Positions 26,693 through 35,767 are shown, counted from the stretch's first letter. The stretch: 64,000 nucleotides of DNA from Paraburkholderia acidisoli (GCF_009789675.1 NZ_CP046913.1:1860001-1924000), one strand, 5' to 3'. Numbers and translations are program-made. Notes: a model not told the origin generated them from the sequence alone.

Positions 26693-28510
26693 TCAGTGAC
26701 CGCGCGTACGGTTGCGCGGCGCGCCGCGCGGGCCGCCGCGGCTGTTGCCGGCGTTGCCGCCGCCCGCGCGATTGCCGTTGGCGTTGCCGCCCGCGTTCTT
26801 GCCGCCGCCATTACGGCCGCCCGCGCCACCGGCGCGATTGCCGCCACCGTTGGCGTTGCCGCCGGCGCGCTTGCCACCCGCGGGCGCGCGATTGCCGTCG
26901 ACATCACGGCCACCCGTGCGATTGCCGCCACGGCCGCCGCCCAGACCCGCACCGCCGCCGAAGCCGCCGCTACCCGCGCCAAAACCGCCCGCCGCACCGC
27001 GACGGCCGCCTTGACGCGGCTGACCCATCGCGCCGTGCGAGCTCAGCACCGGCTCGCGGTTGATGAAGCCCATCGACGTTTGCATGGGATCCGGCTGGCG
27101 ACGCTCCTGCTCCTTGCCGCCACGACCGCCCTTCTCTTCGGCCGGCGCCTTCAGGCCCACGGCCGCCATGAGGCCGCGCACCTCGTTGTCTTCGAGCTCT
27201 TCCCAGCGGCCGCGCTTGAGACCCTTGGGCAGCGCGATCGGACCGTGGCGCGTACGAATCAGGCGGCTCACCATCAGACCGGCGGCCTCGAACATACGGC
27301 GCACTTCGCGGTTGCGGCCTTCGGCCAGCGCAACGTGATACCAGTGGTTCGTGCCTTCGCCGCCGCCGTCGCGGATGCGCAGGAAGCTCGCGGGGCCGTC
27401 TTCCAGCTCGACGCCCTTGAGCAGTTTCTGGCGCATGCCCTCGCTCAGTTCGCCGACCACACGCACCGCGTACTCGCGCTCGACGCTATAACGCGGATGC
27501 ATGAAGCGGTTCGCGAGGTCGCCCGAGGTCGTCAGCATCAGCAGACCTTCGGTATTGAAGTCGAGACGGCCCACTGCGAGCCACTTCGCCGTTTTCATCG
27601 ACGGCAGGCCGTCGAACACCGAGGGGCGGCCTTCCGGATCGGCGTGGCTCACGATTTCGCCGGTCGGCTTGTGATAGATCAGCACGCGCGGCGGCTTGTT
27701 CTGCAGCTTGCGCTTGATCGGCTTGCCGTTGATGCGGACCTGGTCGGTCGGCAGAATGCGCTGGCCGATGTGCGCGGGCTCGCCGTTAACCGACACGCGG
27801 CCGGCGATGATCAGCTCTTCCATGTCGCGGCGCGAACCCATGCCCGCATCCGCGAGCACCTTGTGGAGCTTCGGCGCGTCGTCGTCCGGGCTCAGCACGC
27901 GCTTGGGCTGCGGGGCGCGGCCACGGCGCAGCATCGGCGCGTTTACGCCCGAGCCGGTACCGTTGTCGGCGTCGAAGGCCGGCGACGTGACGTAGAGGAA
28001 CAGATCTTCCGCCGACTCGCCGGCGGCCGCGGGGGCTTCGCCGCGTGCTCGCACTTCGCCACGGCCTTGCTGCGGCTTCTGACGCTTGCCCGCGCCTTGC
28101 TGGCGAGCGCCGCGGCGCTCGCCTTGCGCTTCGCCCGCTTGTCGCGTACCGCGCGTTTCACCGGGCGTGTCGCCCTGCGCCGCATTCTGGCGGCGGCCCT
28201 TCTTGGCGTTCGCGCCCGCGTCCTTGCGCGGCGCGCGCGCCGGCGCGGCGGCCACGCCGTCCTGCGGCGCTTCGGCCGCTGCGGAGTCGGCGCCTTCGGC
28301 ACCCTCGGTCTTCGCCTTCGCGCCCGCACGGCGACGCGCGATAAGGCTGCGCGGGCCACGGCGCAGGCCGCGGCGCGGACGGTCCTCGCCCTCGCCACCC
28401 TGGGCTTCGCCACCTTCGACCTGCGAAGCGCGCGGTTCGTCGTCGCGCGCGGAAGCGCGGCGCGAGGATTCGGACGCGTCGGTCGAATCGGTATCGTGGA
28501 TATCAGTCAA
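26693..28510 (-). CDS. rluB: 23S rRNA pseudouridine synthase RluB with long disordered tails
   Basis: A 605-residue member of the RsuA/RluB/E/F family, which makes pseudouridine 2605 in 23S rRNA. The catalytic core is about residues 215-450: an S4 domain ([21 protein letters not shown]), [20 protein letters not shown] and the catalytic Asp in [23 protein letters not shown], then [23 protein letters not shown]. It is flanked by a charged Arg/Ala/Glu N-terminal extension of about 200 residues and a C-terminal Gly/Asn/Arg-rich tail of about 120 residues (units such as [15 protein letters not shown]). E. coli RluB is about 290 residues, so half of this protein is extra low-complexity sequence. 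The start is a TTG at 28510 with GAGG six bases before it; no ATG exists until the core. It follows scpB by 62 bp. Confidence 0.9.
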   Translation of the reverse strand: MTDIHDTDSTDASESSRRASARDDEPRASQVEGGEAQGGEGEDRPRRGLRRGPRSLIARRRAGAKAKTEGAEGADSAAAEAPQDGVAAAPARAPRKDAGANAKKGRRQNAAQGDTPGETRGTRQAGEAQGERRGARQQGAGKRQKPQQGRGEVRARGEAPAAAGESAEDLFLYVTSPAFDADNGTGSGVNAPMLRRGRAPQPKRVLSPDDDAPKLHKVLADAGMGSRRDMEELIIAGRVSVNGEPAHIGQRILPTDQVRINGKPIKRKLQNKPPRVLIYHKPTGEIVSHADPEGRPSVFDGLPSMKTAKWLAVGRLDFNTEGLLMLTTSGDLANRFMHPRYSVEREYAVRVVGELSEGMRQKLLKGVELEDGPASFLRIRDGGGEGTNHWYHVALAEGRNREVRRMFEAAGLMVSRLIRTRHGPIALPKGLKRGRWEELEDNEVRGLMAAVGLKAPAEEKGGRGGKEQERRQPDPMQTSMGFINREPVLSSHGAMGQPRQGGRRGAAGGFGAGSGGFGGGAGLGGGRGGNRTGGRDVDGNRAPAGGKRAGGNANGGGNRAGGAGGRNGGGKNAGGNANGNRAGGGNAGNSRGGPRGAPRNRTRGH

Positions 28511-28572
28511 AACAACCTCAAAATGTCAGGTTGCGCGCCCGCTTGCGGGGCGCGTCAAAAATGCGTGTTGCG

Positions 28573-29538
28573 TCAGAGGCCGCGCGGAGCGGCTTCGTCG
28601 TCCGTCGTCGAGACGGGGTCGTCCTGCGCCGCGTCGCGGCGGTCTTCGTGTTCTGCGTTTTCTGCATGCAATGCGCCAGACGCCTCGGCCGCGTGCGCGG
28701 TGGCATGCGTGCCGGCATCGGGACCGCGCTCGGCGTGGTCCGCATGCGCTTGCTGCGTGTCCTGCTGTGACGCTTGCGCTGAATCGCGCTGCGCGTCTTC
28801 CGGCGCTCGCGGCTGCGACGCGCCGAGCTCGCCGTCGACATTCTCCGCAACGTGCGCGCCTGCTACTTCTTGCGATTCAATCGCGACCTGCGCCTCGACG
28901 GTCTGCGCGGCATCGGCAACCGTTTCCGCGATCACGACCGCCGGCTCCTGCGCGATCAGCTGCGCCACTTCGCTGTCGGGAAACTCGATCGCGTGCTGCG
29001 CCAGCAGTTGCTCGCCCAGCTGGTTCGACGGATCGTCGAGCGGCGGCAGTTCGTCGAGCGACTTCAGCCCCAGATCGTCGAGAAACTGCCGCGTGGTCGC
29101 ATAAAGCGCCGGACGCCCCGGCACGTCGCGATGACCGATCACTTCGATCCAGTTGCGGTCTTCGAGCTGCTTGACGACCTGCGTGTTGACCGTGACGCCG
29201 CGAATTTCCTCGATGTCGCCGCGCGTGACCGGCTGCCGGTACGCGATGATGGCGAGCGTTTCGAGCACCGCGCGCGAATAACGCGGCGGTTTTTCGGGGT
29301 GCAGGCGGTCGAGGTAAGTCCGCATGGCCGGTTTGCTCTGGAAGCGCCAGCCCGACGCGAGCCCGACCAGTTCCACACCACGCCCGGACCATTCGCTGCG
29401 GAGGTCTTCGAGCAGGTTACGAACCGTATCGGCCGAAATATCGTCGGCGAACAGCTTTCTCAGATCACCGATCTTCAGCGGCTCCTGCGTGCAGATCAAT
29501 GCAGTCTCGAGGACGATCTTCGCCTCTTGGGTATTCAT
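28573..29538 (-). CDS. scpB: Segregation and condensation protein ScpB
   Basis: A 321-residue kleisin-associated winged-helix protein of the SMC-ScpAB complex, which helps chromosome segregation. The first 175 residues match the family: [71 protein letters not shown] and a [20 protein letters not shown] close. The remaining 145 residues are Ala/Glu/Asp/Gln/His-rich, strongly acidic and probably disordered. Burkholderiaceae ScpB proteins often have such tails. It precedes rluB, the usual pairing, and has a well-placed promoter about 210 bp upstream. Confidence 0.94.
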   Translation of the reverse strand: MNTQEAKIVLETALICTQEPLKIGDLRKLFADDISADTVRNLLEDLRSEWSGRGVELVGLASGWRFQSKPAMRTYLDRLHPEKPPRYSRAVLETLAIIAYRQPVTRGDIEEIRGVTVNTQVVKQLEDRNWIEVIGHRDVPGRPALYATTRQFLDDLGLKSLDELPPLDDPSNQLGEQLLAQHAIEFPDSEVAQLIAQEPAVVIAETVADAAQTVEAQVAIESQEVAGAHVAENVDGELGASQPRAPEDAQRDSAQASQQDTQQAHADHAERGPDAGTHATAHAAEASGALHAENAEHEDRRDAAQDDPVSTTDDEAAPRGL

Positions 29539-29854
29539 GCAGCCAGGTCAGACCTAGTTAAGGTAAATCAGGTTCAAGGAACCGGATCAGACAGACGAAA
29601 GACGAAATGGAACTGGAGACGCGCTCGCCCGATTCTGATCGGTCATATTGATGGGAGCACGCACCGGGGGGCCGAAATGCAGGCACAGAGCCAGACCCAG
29701 CCGGACGGAGCAGCGAAAGATCCCGTAGGGATTCGCGTGACTGAGCGCCATATTACGCAAAAACGCGGGGTGCGTAAAGCAGCACGTCCGCGCTTCACCT
29801 CAAGCGGGCGGCCCACGGCGGCCGCGCCCCGCTCATGGCTGCCCGCAAGCGCGG
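29539..29854. other. Gene-free spacer upstream of scpB
   Basis: Between scpB and the aminotransferase gene there is no coding sequence. It contains the scpB promoter (29750-29778) and a leader of about 205 nt. The part next to the aminotransferase stop is GC-rich with no obvious U-tract terminator. Confidence 0.6.
29750..29778 (-). promoter_or_regulatory. Sigma-70 promoter of scpB-rluB
   Basis: On the minus strand TTTACG (29773-29778), 17 bp, then TAATAT (29750-29755). Hexamers and spacing fit the housekeeping consensus. Transcription would start near 29743. Confidence 0.6.
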
Positions 29855-31090
29855 CTAACGCGCACCGGTCGCGTCCAGAAAGCGCGCCAGCCGCGCCACG
29901 CCGGCGTCGAGCCGCGCCGGATCGCAGGCGTAGCACCAGCGCACGTAACCCTCGCCCTCCGGGCCGAACGCGCTGCCGGGCGCGAGCCCGAGCCCCACGT
30001 CGCGCACCAGCGCCTTGCACAGTTCGAGGCTGTGCTGCGCGCCCGCGAGCCGGAAAAAGAGATACATCGCGCCGTGCGGCACCTTGACGTCGACGCCCGG
30101 CAGCTTCGCGAGCGCCGCCGCGAGATGGTCGCGCGACGCGCGCAAGTCCGCGACGAGTTCGCGCGTGAACGTTTCGCCGCGCTCGAGCGCGGCAATGCCC
30201 GCCTGCTGCACGAACGACGGCGCGCACGAGGTGTTGTACTCGACCAGCTTGCCGAGATCGTCGGTGAGCGCGCGCGGCACGACCATCCAGCCGAGCCGCC
30301 AGCCGGTCATGAGCCACGCCTTCGAGAACGAATTCACGCAGATCAGCCGCTCGTCGCGCGTGGCGATGTCGAGAAACGACGGCGCCGTGCGCTCGCCGGC
30401 CGCGCCGTAGTAAAGCCGCTCGTAGACTTCGTCGGCAACGATCCAGATGCCGTGGCGGCGGCAATGCTCGAGCACCGCGCGCTGCTCGTCGCGCGTCATC
30501 ACCCAGCCGGTCGGGTTGTTCGGCGAGTTGATCATGAGCAGCTTCGTGCCCGGCGTGAGCGCCGCGAGCAGGCGATCGAGATCGAGCGTCCAGCCGCGCT
30601 CGCCGTATTCGAGCGCCACCGTTTCGACGCTCGCGCCCAGGATCTTCGGAATTTCGACGAGATTGGGCCACAGCGGCGTGACCGCCACCGCGCGGTCGCC
30701 CGCGCCCACCACGAGCTGCGCCGCCAGCATCAGCGCGTTCACGCCCGCGCTCGTCACCGCGAGATGGTCGACGGGCGTGGCGCCGTGCAAATCGCTCACG
30801 TAACGCGCGAGCGCCTCGCGCAGCGGCGCGATGCCGAGGTTGTGGGTGTAGAACGTGTCGCCGCGGCCGAGCGCGTCGGCGGCGGCTTCGCGGATGAACG
30901 GCGGCGTCACGCGGTCCGACTCGCCGAACCAGAACGGCAGCACGTCGGGCACGCCGAAGCCCGCATTGGCGACTTCGCGGATCTGCGAGGCGCGCAGCGC
31001 ACGCACGGCGGCACGCGCGCCGCCATCGACGGCTTCATGCGGTGGGACATGCGACTGAACTGCGGAGGACGACGTTTCGAGATCGCTCAT
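29855..31090 (-). CDS. Pyridoxal-phosphate-dependent aminotransferase, class I/II
   Basis: A 411-residue fold-type I aminotransferase. PLP-site features: the SAGVNALMLAAQLV phosphate-side loop, NSPNNPTGWVMTRDE (Asn 191-192 region), IVADEVYERLYYG with D220, and the Schiff-base lysine in NSFSKAWLMTGWRLGW (K257). The C-terminal Arg region GEGYVRWCYACDPARLDAGVARL fits the family. The ATG at 31090 starts after a poor ribosome-binding site, but upstream reading in this frame is antisense to the next gene. The substrate is not determined; the AspC/AlaC-like group is likely. The LysR gene 104 bp upstream on the same strand may regulate it. Confidence 0.9.
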   Translation of the reverse strand: MSDLETSSSAVQSHVPPHEAVDGGARAAVRALRASQIREVANAGFGVPDVLPFWFGESDRVTPPFIREAAADALGRGDTFYTHNLGIAPLREALARYVSDLHGATPVDHLAVTSAGVNALMLAAQLVVGAGDRAVAVTPLWPNLVEIPKILGASVETVALEYGERGWTLDLDRLLAALTPGTKLLMINSPNNPTGWVMTRDEQRAVLEHCRRHGIWIVADEVYERLYYGAAGERTAPSFLDIATRDERLICVNSFSKAWLMTGWRLGWMVVPRALTDDLGKLVEYNTSCAPSFVQQAGIAALERGETFTRELVADLRASRDHLAAALAKLPGVDVKVPHGAMYLFFRLAGAQHSLELCKALVRDVGLGLAPGSAFGPEGEGYVRWCYACDPARLDAGVARLARFLDATGAR

Positions 31091-31194
31091 CGGGATTCGC
31101 GCGCGACGCAAAATGTGGGAAAGCGTGAAGTGTAGCGCGCGGGACTCTGACCCGAAATCGAAGTTTACAGCGACCGCTCGTTTACCGCCGTGCT

Positions 31195-32109
31195 TTACCA
31201 GGCGCCCTGGTGCACCGGTTCGGGACGCCCGGCAAGCTGGCGGATCAGCGCCCAGACAGCCTCGGCGGCCGGCGAGAGCGAACGGTCGCGCCGCCGCACC
31301 AGTTCCACGGTGCGCTCGGCGCGCGGCACGAGCGGCCGCGCCAACAGCGACGCGCCCGCGGGCACCGGCAACGCGAGCCACGGCAGCACGCTGATACCCA
31401 CGCCGGCCTCCACCAGCCCGAACACCGTGGCCGGATGCCCCAACTCCTGCACCACGCGCGCGCGCACGCCCTGCTCGGCCATCACGGCGTCGATCAGCGG
31501 ACGGCTGCCCGAGGCGTAGTCGAGCATCACGAGCCGTTCGCCGTCGAGCGCCTTCCACGCGATCTGCTCCTGCGCGGCGAGCGGATGATCGCCGCGCACC
31601 ACCACGCAGAACGAGTCGGTCGTCAGGCAGTGCGTTTCGAGATCCTCGGCCGCAAAGGGCCCGATGATCACGCCGAAGTCCACCTCGCCCGAGCGGATCT
31701 TGCGCACCACGTCGCTCTGCACGTCGTCGCGCAGGCCGAGCGTGATGTAGGGAAACTGCCGTCCGCACGCGGCCACGACCTCCGGCATCAGGCGGCACGC
31801 GACCGTCGGGCTCGCCGCGACGACCACGCGCCCGCGCCGCTGCTCGCCGATCTCGCGAATCTCGCGCAGCGCGTCGTCGAGATCGCCGATCAGGCGCGGA
31901 ATGCTCGCGATCAGATTCGCACCGACATCCGTGAGTTGCACTTCGCGCGTGGTCCGGTCGACCAGTTTCACGCCGATCTCGGCCTCCAGCTCGCGCACGC
32001 AACGGCTCACGGCCGACTGCGTGAGACCGATTTCATCGCCCGCGCGGCTGAAGCTCTGCAGCCGCGCGACTTCGATGAAGACCCGCAACTGCCGCAGCGT
32101 CACATTCAT
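31195..32109 (-). CDS. LysR family transcriptional regulator
   Basis: A 304-residue LysR-type regulator. The N-terminal helix-turn-helix is clear (LRQLRVFIEVARLQSFSRAGDEIGLTQSAVSRCVRELEAEIGVKLVDR), followed by a periplasmic-binding-protein-like effector domain (RGRVVVAASPTVACRLMPEV; VDFGVIIGPFAAEDLE; GVGISVLPWLALPVP). It lies upstream of and co-directional with the aminotransferase gene. Its ATG is preceded by an AATCCGT-N10-ACGGATT dyad, a possible self-operator. The effector is unknown. Confidence 0.93.
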   Translation of the reverse strand: MNVTLRQLRVFIEVARLQSFSRAGDEIGLTQSAVSRCVRELEAEIGVKLVDRTTREVQLTDVGANLIASIPRLIGDLDDALREIREIGEQRRGRVVVAASPTVACRLMPEVVAACGRQFPYITLGLRDDVQSDVVRKIRSGEVDFGVIIGPFAAEDLETHCLTTDSFCVVVRGDHPLAAQEQIAWKALDGERLVMLDYASGSRPLIDAVMAEQGVRARVVQELGHPATVFGLVEAGVGISVLPWLALPVPAGASLLARPLVPRAERTVELVRRRDRSLSPAAEAVWALIRQLAGRPEPVHQGAW

Positions 32110-32532
32110 CCGGTTCCCTCATGAATCCGTTCATTTCATGACGGATTGTATGACGATTTTTTGGCGTTACATCCGTGTGAATCACCGTTTAGATTGTTCG
32201 CCGCAATGCAGCAATAAGGCGCAAACGCACGCCGGACGGGCCTGTTTGCACAAGATTGGTGATTCTCCCGATTCTCCTGACGTCACTTTTCGAGTCTCAT
32301 ACGCCCCTGGCAATCTCCCGCGCGGGCTTGGCGCCACGCGGCTTCAAGACGACGAGATGCGTGCTGGCACGGTTCTCGCATTACAGCACGTACAGGTTCG
32401 GTGGACGCTCCGGAATCAGGCAACGCCGGCGTCCCTTCCGATCCCGCCTGGACCACCGGCATCCGGCCGCGAGTCCATGAAGAGTGCGCAGCGCGGGGCA
32501 GCGCACCGGAGATAGCTTCGCTGAGGTGAAAC
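32110..32532. other. Gene-free spacer between the LysR gene and the second IS5-type domain gene
   Basis: A 423-bp divergent spacer. It holds the LysR promoter and dyad at the left end. I see no convincing coding sequence, tRNA or terminator in the rest (32151-32532); short readings in several frames lack ribosome-binding sites. Confidence 0.55.
32124..32150 (-). promoter_or_regulatory. LysR promoter -10 with overlapping dyad operator
   Basis: Inverted repeat AATCCGT (32124-32130) and ACGGATT (32141-32147) with a 10-bp spacer, 15 bp ahead of the LysR start. On the minus strand TACAAT (32145-32150) is a plausible -10. The dyad would cover the transcription start, the layout expected for negative autoregulation. 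Confidence 0.5.
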
Positions 32533-32934
32533 ATGATGCTGTTCGACGATTTGAGAGACAACGAATGGGCGCTGGTCGAGGCGTTGTTCTGTGCCGAACC
32601 GGCACGGAGCGAGCGGCGCGGACGGCCTCGCGTCGAAGCGCGTGCTGTGGTCAACGCGGTGCTCTGGGTGCTTTCGACGGGTGAAGGCTGGTCCAAGCTG
32701 CCGGGCCGCTATCCGTCGCCGCCGACCTGCCGCCGCCGTTTCGACGAATGGCAGGCTGACGGCACGCTCGCCGAGATCGTCAAGCGACTCGGCACGAGCG
32801 GCCGCGAAATCTCCCTGCGCGGCCGCATTGGCGCGACGGCGACCAAGCCGCCCGCACCGCCGAGCCGTGACCGCCTGCGCGGCGCGTTCTGGACCAATCC
32901 GGAATCGTGGCGCGCGCCGGTCAAGATGGCCTGA
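32533..32934 (+). CDS. Second stand-alone IS5-type transposase N-terminal domain protein
   Basis: A 133-residue protein homologous over its first 80 residues to the one at 3984-4436: LRDNEWALVEALF, ERRGRPRVEARAVVNAVLWVL, STGEGWSKLPGRYPSPPTCRRRFDEW. Again the DDE catalytic domain is missing and the tail is unrelated, with basic and Pro-rich sequence (ISLRGRIGATATKPPAPP) ending RAPVKMA. The ATG at 32533 has an excellent ribosome-binding site (TGAGGTGAAAC), so it is probably translated. There are no terminal repeats around it. Likely a domesticated DNA-binding protein, otherwise a transposase fragment. Confidence 0.75.
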   Translation: MMLFDDLRDNEWALVEALFCAEPARSERRGRPRVEARAVVNAVLWVLSTGEGWSKLPGRYPSPPTCRRRFDEWQADGTLAEIVKRLGTSGREISLRGRIGATATKPPAPPSRDRLRGAFWTNPESWRAPVKMA

Positions 32935-33377
32935 GCGTTCCCCGTGCGGCCCGGACCGGGCCGCGCATTCGCCGGCTATCCTGACTGACCCTGCCTGCCG
33001 GGCGCCGCGCGCCCGGCGGCAACCTCCCTCCCGGTCAAGCGAGCTTCGTCGACTTTTCGCCCGCTTTGCCATCCACGGCGTTGTCAGGCGCGACAAGCAG
33101 GTTCCGACCCAGTTCGGCGCCCAATGCAGCCGGATCACCTTTCGGTCTATTCCGTCTTGCCTCTGCCACGCAGCAGTGGCGGCCGCATGCTGCCCATGAC
33201 CGGAGAAGCACCATCTGAGTGCGGTTTCGGGACGATTGGTGGGCAATTTGCGGGCGGGATTCGAGCACCGATTGTCTGCGCACGCAACGAGTGTCCCGCC
33301 CAGCGGCGATACATCTCTTTACGAATATTTACAGCGTGCTTTCGCGGTCGCGATTAGCTTAGAGGCATGTCCATAAA
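32935..33377. other. Spacer with two GC hairpins
   Basis: Directly after the IS5-type gene are two tight hairpins: GCGGCCCGG/CCGGGCCGC (32946-32964) and GCCGGGCGC/GCGCCCGGC (32997-33017), neither with a U-tract. The remainder up to 33377 has only weak open readings on both strands with no ribosome-binding site; I do not call a gene there. It may be decayed coding sequence. Confidence 0.45.
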
Positions 33378-33398
33378 CGTCAATGTTCGTAATTGACG
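33378..33398 (+). promoter_or_regulatory. Palindrome just before a small exported-protein gene
   Basis: CGTCAAT (33378-33384) and ATTGACG (33392-33398) are perfect inverted arms around GTTCGTA. The site ends 10 bp ahead of the ATG at 33409 and adjoins its presumed ribosome-binding site (GGGAAG), so it could be an operator or an mRNA hairpin. Confidence 0.45.
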
Positions 33399-33408
33399 GG
33401 AAGCCGCC

Positions 33409-33693
33409 ATGAAATCCATGAACCTGCTCATTCGGGGCATCATGGTTTCGCTGTCCGCCCTTCTTCTTTTCGCGCCGACGGCGTCGTTTGTCTCGTTTAG
33501 CGCCGCGGCACAACCGCCGCATGCAAGCGTGCCGAACTGGTCGATGTCCCGTACCGGCGCCCGAGCCTGGCCGCCGACCACCGAGTCCGCCGACGCGGGC
33601 AATCAGCCCGTGCCGCGAGGCGACCTGCGGGGCGATATTGCCGACAATGCCCGTCGTAGCGCGCCGTCGCGCCCGGAATCGCAGCGCCGGTGA
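33409..33693 (+). CDS. Small exported hypothetical protein
   Basis: A 94-residue reading frame with a plausible signal peptide (MKSMNLLIRGIMVSLSALLL, cleavage near SAAAQ) and a hydrophilic Pro/Arg/Ser-rich mature part (PNWSMSRTGARAWPPTTES ... SRPESQRR). GGGAAGCC precedes the ATG. I do not recognise a family. The palindrome immediately upstream supports a regulated gene, but the mature part is low in conserved-looking features, so it could be spurious. Confidence 0.45.
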   Translation: MKSMNLLIRGIMVSLSALLLFAPTASFVSFSAAAQPPHASVPNWSMSRTGARAWPPTTESADAGNQPVPRGDLRGDIADNARRSAPSRPESQRR

Positions 33694-34046
33694 GCCAATG
33701 GGCCCTTGCGGTCCGTGTCGTTCCCAAGGCCTATGGCCGCACCGCGCGGACTCAATGAACCGCGGATTCACCACGATTCCAGCCGAATGCCGTTTGATCG
33801 TGAGGAGACCTCCGCAGTTACGCTGCTTCCGGGAACCACTCCGGTGACTGTGCGGTCTACATCTTTGCCATTAAGCACAGCGTGGCAGCAGTAATTCCGG
33901 TAAGCCCGTATCTCGATACGGGCTTTTTTTTGGCCTGCTCTTCCTTTGCCGGGTTTTCGTCGATCGGGAAATAAGTTGCAGGACATTGCGCGGGCGACAG
34001 CGCCGCGCCGCGTATAGCGGAACCCGGCAACCGGGCGGTTGACGCG
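33694..34046. other. Spacer containing an orphan terminator
   Basis: No gene that I can support. A 62-codon plus-strand reading (33706-33894) ends eight bases before the terminator at 33902 but has no ribosome-binding site or recognisable motifs. The stretch may carry a small RNA ending at that terminator. Confidence 0.4.
33902..33931 (+). terminator. Strong Rho-independent terminator with no assigned gene
   Basis: Perfect 10-bp stem AAGCCCGTAT (33902-33911) and ATACGGGCTT (33916-33925), CTCG tetraloop, then T residues through 33931 on the plus strand. The nearest upstream plus gene ends at 33693, more than 200 bp away. Confidence 0.8.
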
Positions 34047-34358
34047 CTAGCTGGCTTCCAGCCCCGCTTGCGTGACACCCTCGACCACGTAGTCGGCGAC
34101 ACGCAGCGTGCTCCATTCCACCGCGCGCTCGTCGCGCGAAAGCCGGTTGAATTCGGCGCGACCGCGATCGGTGAGTACGGCGATATCCACGGGCGCATGA
34201 AAGCCCGGTGCGGGTGCGACCGTGCGTTGCCTCACGATATCCATGAGACCGAGATCGCGTAAATAAGGGAACACTTTGGGAACACGCGCCCACGGCACCT
34301 GACGATACTGCACGCGCCGCAGCGCTTCGAGTACTGCTTCGTTGGAATACGTGGTCAT
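34047..34358 (-). CDS. Hypothetical protein, possible winged-helix fold
   Basis: A 103-residue cytoplasmic protein. The ATG at 34358 is preceded by GAAGTGAG and starts MTTYSNEAVLEALRRVQYRQ; the in-frame extension to 34472 is Cys/Arg-rich and unlikely. The sequence VLEALRRVQYRQVPWARVPKV, YLRDLGLMDIVRQR and AVLTDRGRAEFNRLS resembles a small winged-helix (helix, helix, then LTDRGR wing, as in MarR/PadR-like proteins), but I cannot name a family. It is divergent from the YdcF-like gene. Confidence 0.65.
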   Translation of the reverse strand: MTTYSNEAVLEALRRVQYRQVPWARVPKVFPYLRDLGLMDIVRQRTVAPAPGFHAPVDIAVLTDRGRAEFNRLSRDERAVEWSTLRVADYVVEGVTQAGLEAS

Positions 34359-34636
34359 CTCACTTCTTTCTTTAAATGCAGACCTGCTATCGTTGCGCCT
34401 GACCGCACTGACACCACTTACGCGGGCGCAACACAGGCACATGCCGTAAAGCTTCCAACGGCGGGCCTGCACGTTCTGCCCGCAGATTGTGCAGTGCGAA
34501 ACGGCAGGTGATATCCGGGCCCCGTGAGAAGCGCGAGCCTGGCCGCTTCCCGCGCGGCCACCGCGGCGCCACGCTCGCGGCGCAAAGTGCGGTTAGTCGC
34601 GCATCTTCCCGAAAACAATACGTTACCTCATTCAAA

Positions 34637-35377
34637 TTGATTCTAATCGTTTTGTTTGCGCTATTTATTGCGCTTGGTGTGCTGTGGCGCAGTGCGCGTT
34701 GGCGTGTCGCAGGGGCCACGGTCGTCGTGTTCTGGCTGCTCGCGGCCGGCTGGCTGAGCGGCGTGCTGCTCGACCTGGCTCAGCCGCCGATCTATCGCAC
34801 TCCCTACGATCTCGCGCGCACGAACTCCCCCGCGCCTTTCGGGGCCCACACGGCCATCGTCCTGCTGGGCGGCGGCACCGAGTATCACGACGGCCAGCTC
34901 GTGCCGAAAGACGACGTCTATGCGCGCATCGCCCTCGTGGCGCGGCTTTACGCGCAGTGCGCGCAGGCGGGCGGAACCTGCCGCGTGATCGTGAGCGGCG
35001 GCAATCCGCAGCACCACCGCAGTTCCGAAGCCGATACCTACGGCCCCTACCTGCTGCGCGACGGCGTGCCGCGCGATGCGCTCGTGCTCGAAAACGAGAG
35101 CCTGACGACGTGGCAAAACGCCCGCAACGTGGCTGCGCTCGTGCATCGTCGGCACAACGAAATCATTCTGCTGGTGACGTCGGCGTACCACATGCCGCGC
35201 GCCATGCTCGATTTTCACCGATTCGACATGAACCCGCTGCCCGCGGTATCAAATGTGCGCAGTGTTCGGCGTGGCCTGTTGCCGCGTTGGCGAAATCTCG
35301 TGGCCGCGGAGACGGCGCTGCATGAGTTGATCGGTATCGCGCAGTTTTATGTCTATCGAATGATTGGATGGTTCTAG
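34637..35377 (+). CDS. YdcF/ElyC-like DUF218 membrane protein
   Basis: About 246 residues from a TTG at 34637. Two N-terminal membrane helices (ILIVLFALFIALGVLW and VAGATVVVFWLLAAGWLSGVLL) are followed by a DUF218 domain: AIVLLGGGTEYHDGQL, CRVIVSGGNPQHH, VPRDALVLENESLTTWQNARNVAAL and ILLVTSAYHMPRAMLDFHR. Members include YdcF, SanA and ElyC, linked to envelope and peptidoglycan or lipid-carrier functions. The start is uncertain: the frame is open back to a TTG at 34487, but that extension is an Arg-rich stretch lacking features. No good ribosome-binding site is seen at either start. Confidence 0.8.
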   Translation: MILIVLFALFIALGVLWRSARWRVAGATVVVFWLLAAGWLSGVLLDLAQPPIYRTPYDLARTNSPAPFGAHTAIVLLGGGTEYHDGQLVPKDDVYARIALVARLYAQCAQAGGTCRVIVSGGNPQHHRSSEADTYGPYLLRDGVPRDALVLENESLTTWQNARNVAALVHRRHNEIILLVTSAYHMPRAMLDFHRFDMNPLPAVSNVRSVRRGLLPRWRNLVAAETALHELIGIAQFYVYRMIGWF

Positions 35378-35536
35378 CGTGACAGATACGCGACAGCAGA
35401 TGTAAGCGTGTGTAACAGACCGTCGTCGGTCTTACCCGATGTCATCTGACGCAACTATTTGATCGTTAGAATGAGGTGTCCATCCTGCTTGGACAGGTAC
35501 CGGCTGGGTCCATAAACCGCTCCTTCGGAGGTAGTG

Positions 35537-35767
35537 ATGAAAAAAGTGTCCCTCGCAGTCCTGATTTCACTTTCCGCACTGACAGGCGCGGCCTACGCGC
35601 AGTCGGACAACGGCATCCAGATGAGCACCGACCCGGCCCGCGCCGCCGACGTCGAGCAGCGCGCGCAGGACCTGCAGCAGCGCCAGCAAGCGTCCATGTC
35701 GGCACCGCAGGAAGCGCCCATGAAGCATCACAAGGGCCACCCGCATCACAAGAAAGCTGCGCAATAA
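35537..35767 (+). CDS. Small exported protein with a His/Lys-rich tail
   Basis: A 76-residue protein. GGAGG lies five bases before the ATG at 35537 (a GTG three bases earlier is too close to it). A clean signal peptide (MKKVSLAVLISLSALTGAA, cleaved after AYA) leads to a Gln/Ala-rich helix (RAADVEQRAQDLQQRQQASM) and the tail MKHHKGHPHHKKAAQ. I do not know a function; the tail could bind metal or anionic surfaces in the periplasm. A classic terminator follows at 35831-35870, so it is a single gene. Confidence 0.8.
   Translation: MKKVSLAVLISLSALTGAAYAQSDNGIQMSTDPARAADVEQRAQDLQQRQQASMSAPQEAPMKHHKGHPHHKKAAQ

Noticed and set aside
29539..29640. A possible thiamine riboswitch upstream of scpB
   Set aside because: An ACCTGATTTACC-like word alone; the conserved CUGAGA and the second THI-box half are absent and scpB is not a thiamine gene.
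33035..33283. An 82-codon minus-strand frame ending EKSTKLA
   Set aside because: Parts look protein-like, but there is no ribosome-binding site and the N-terminal half is Cys/Arg-rich noise; possibly decayed coding sequence.
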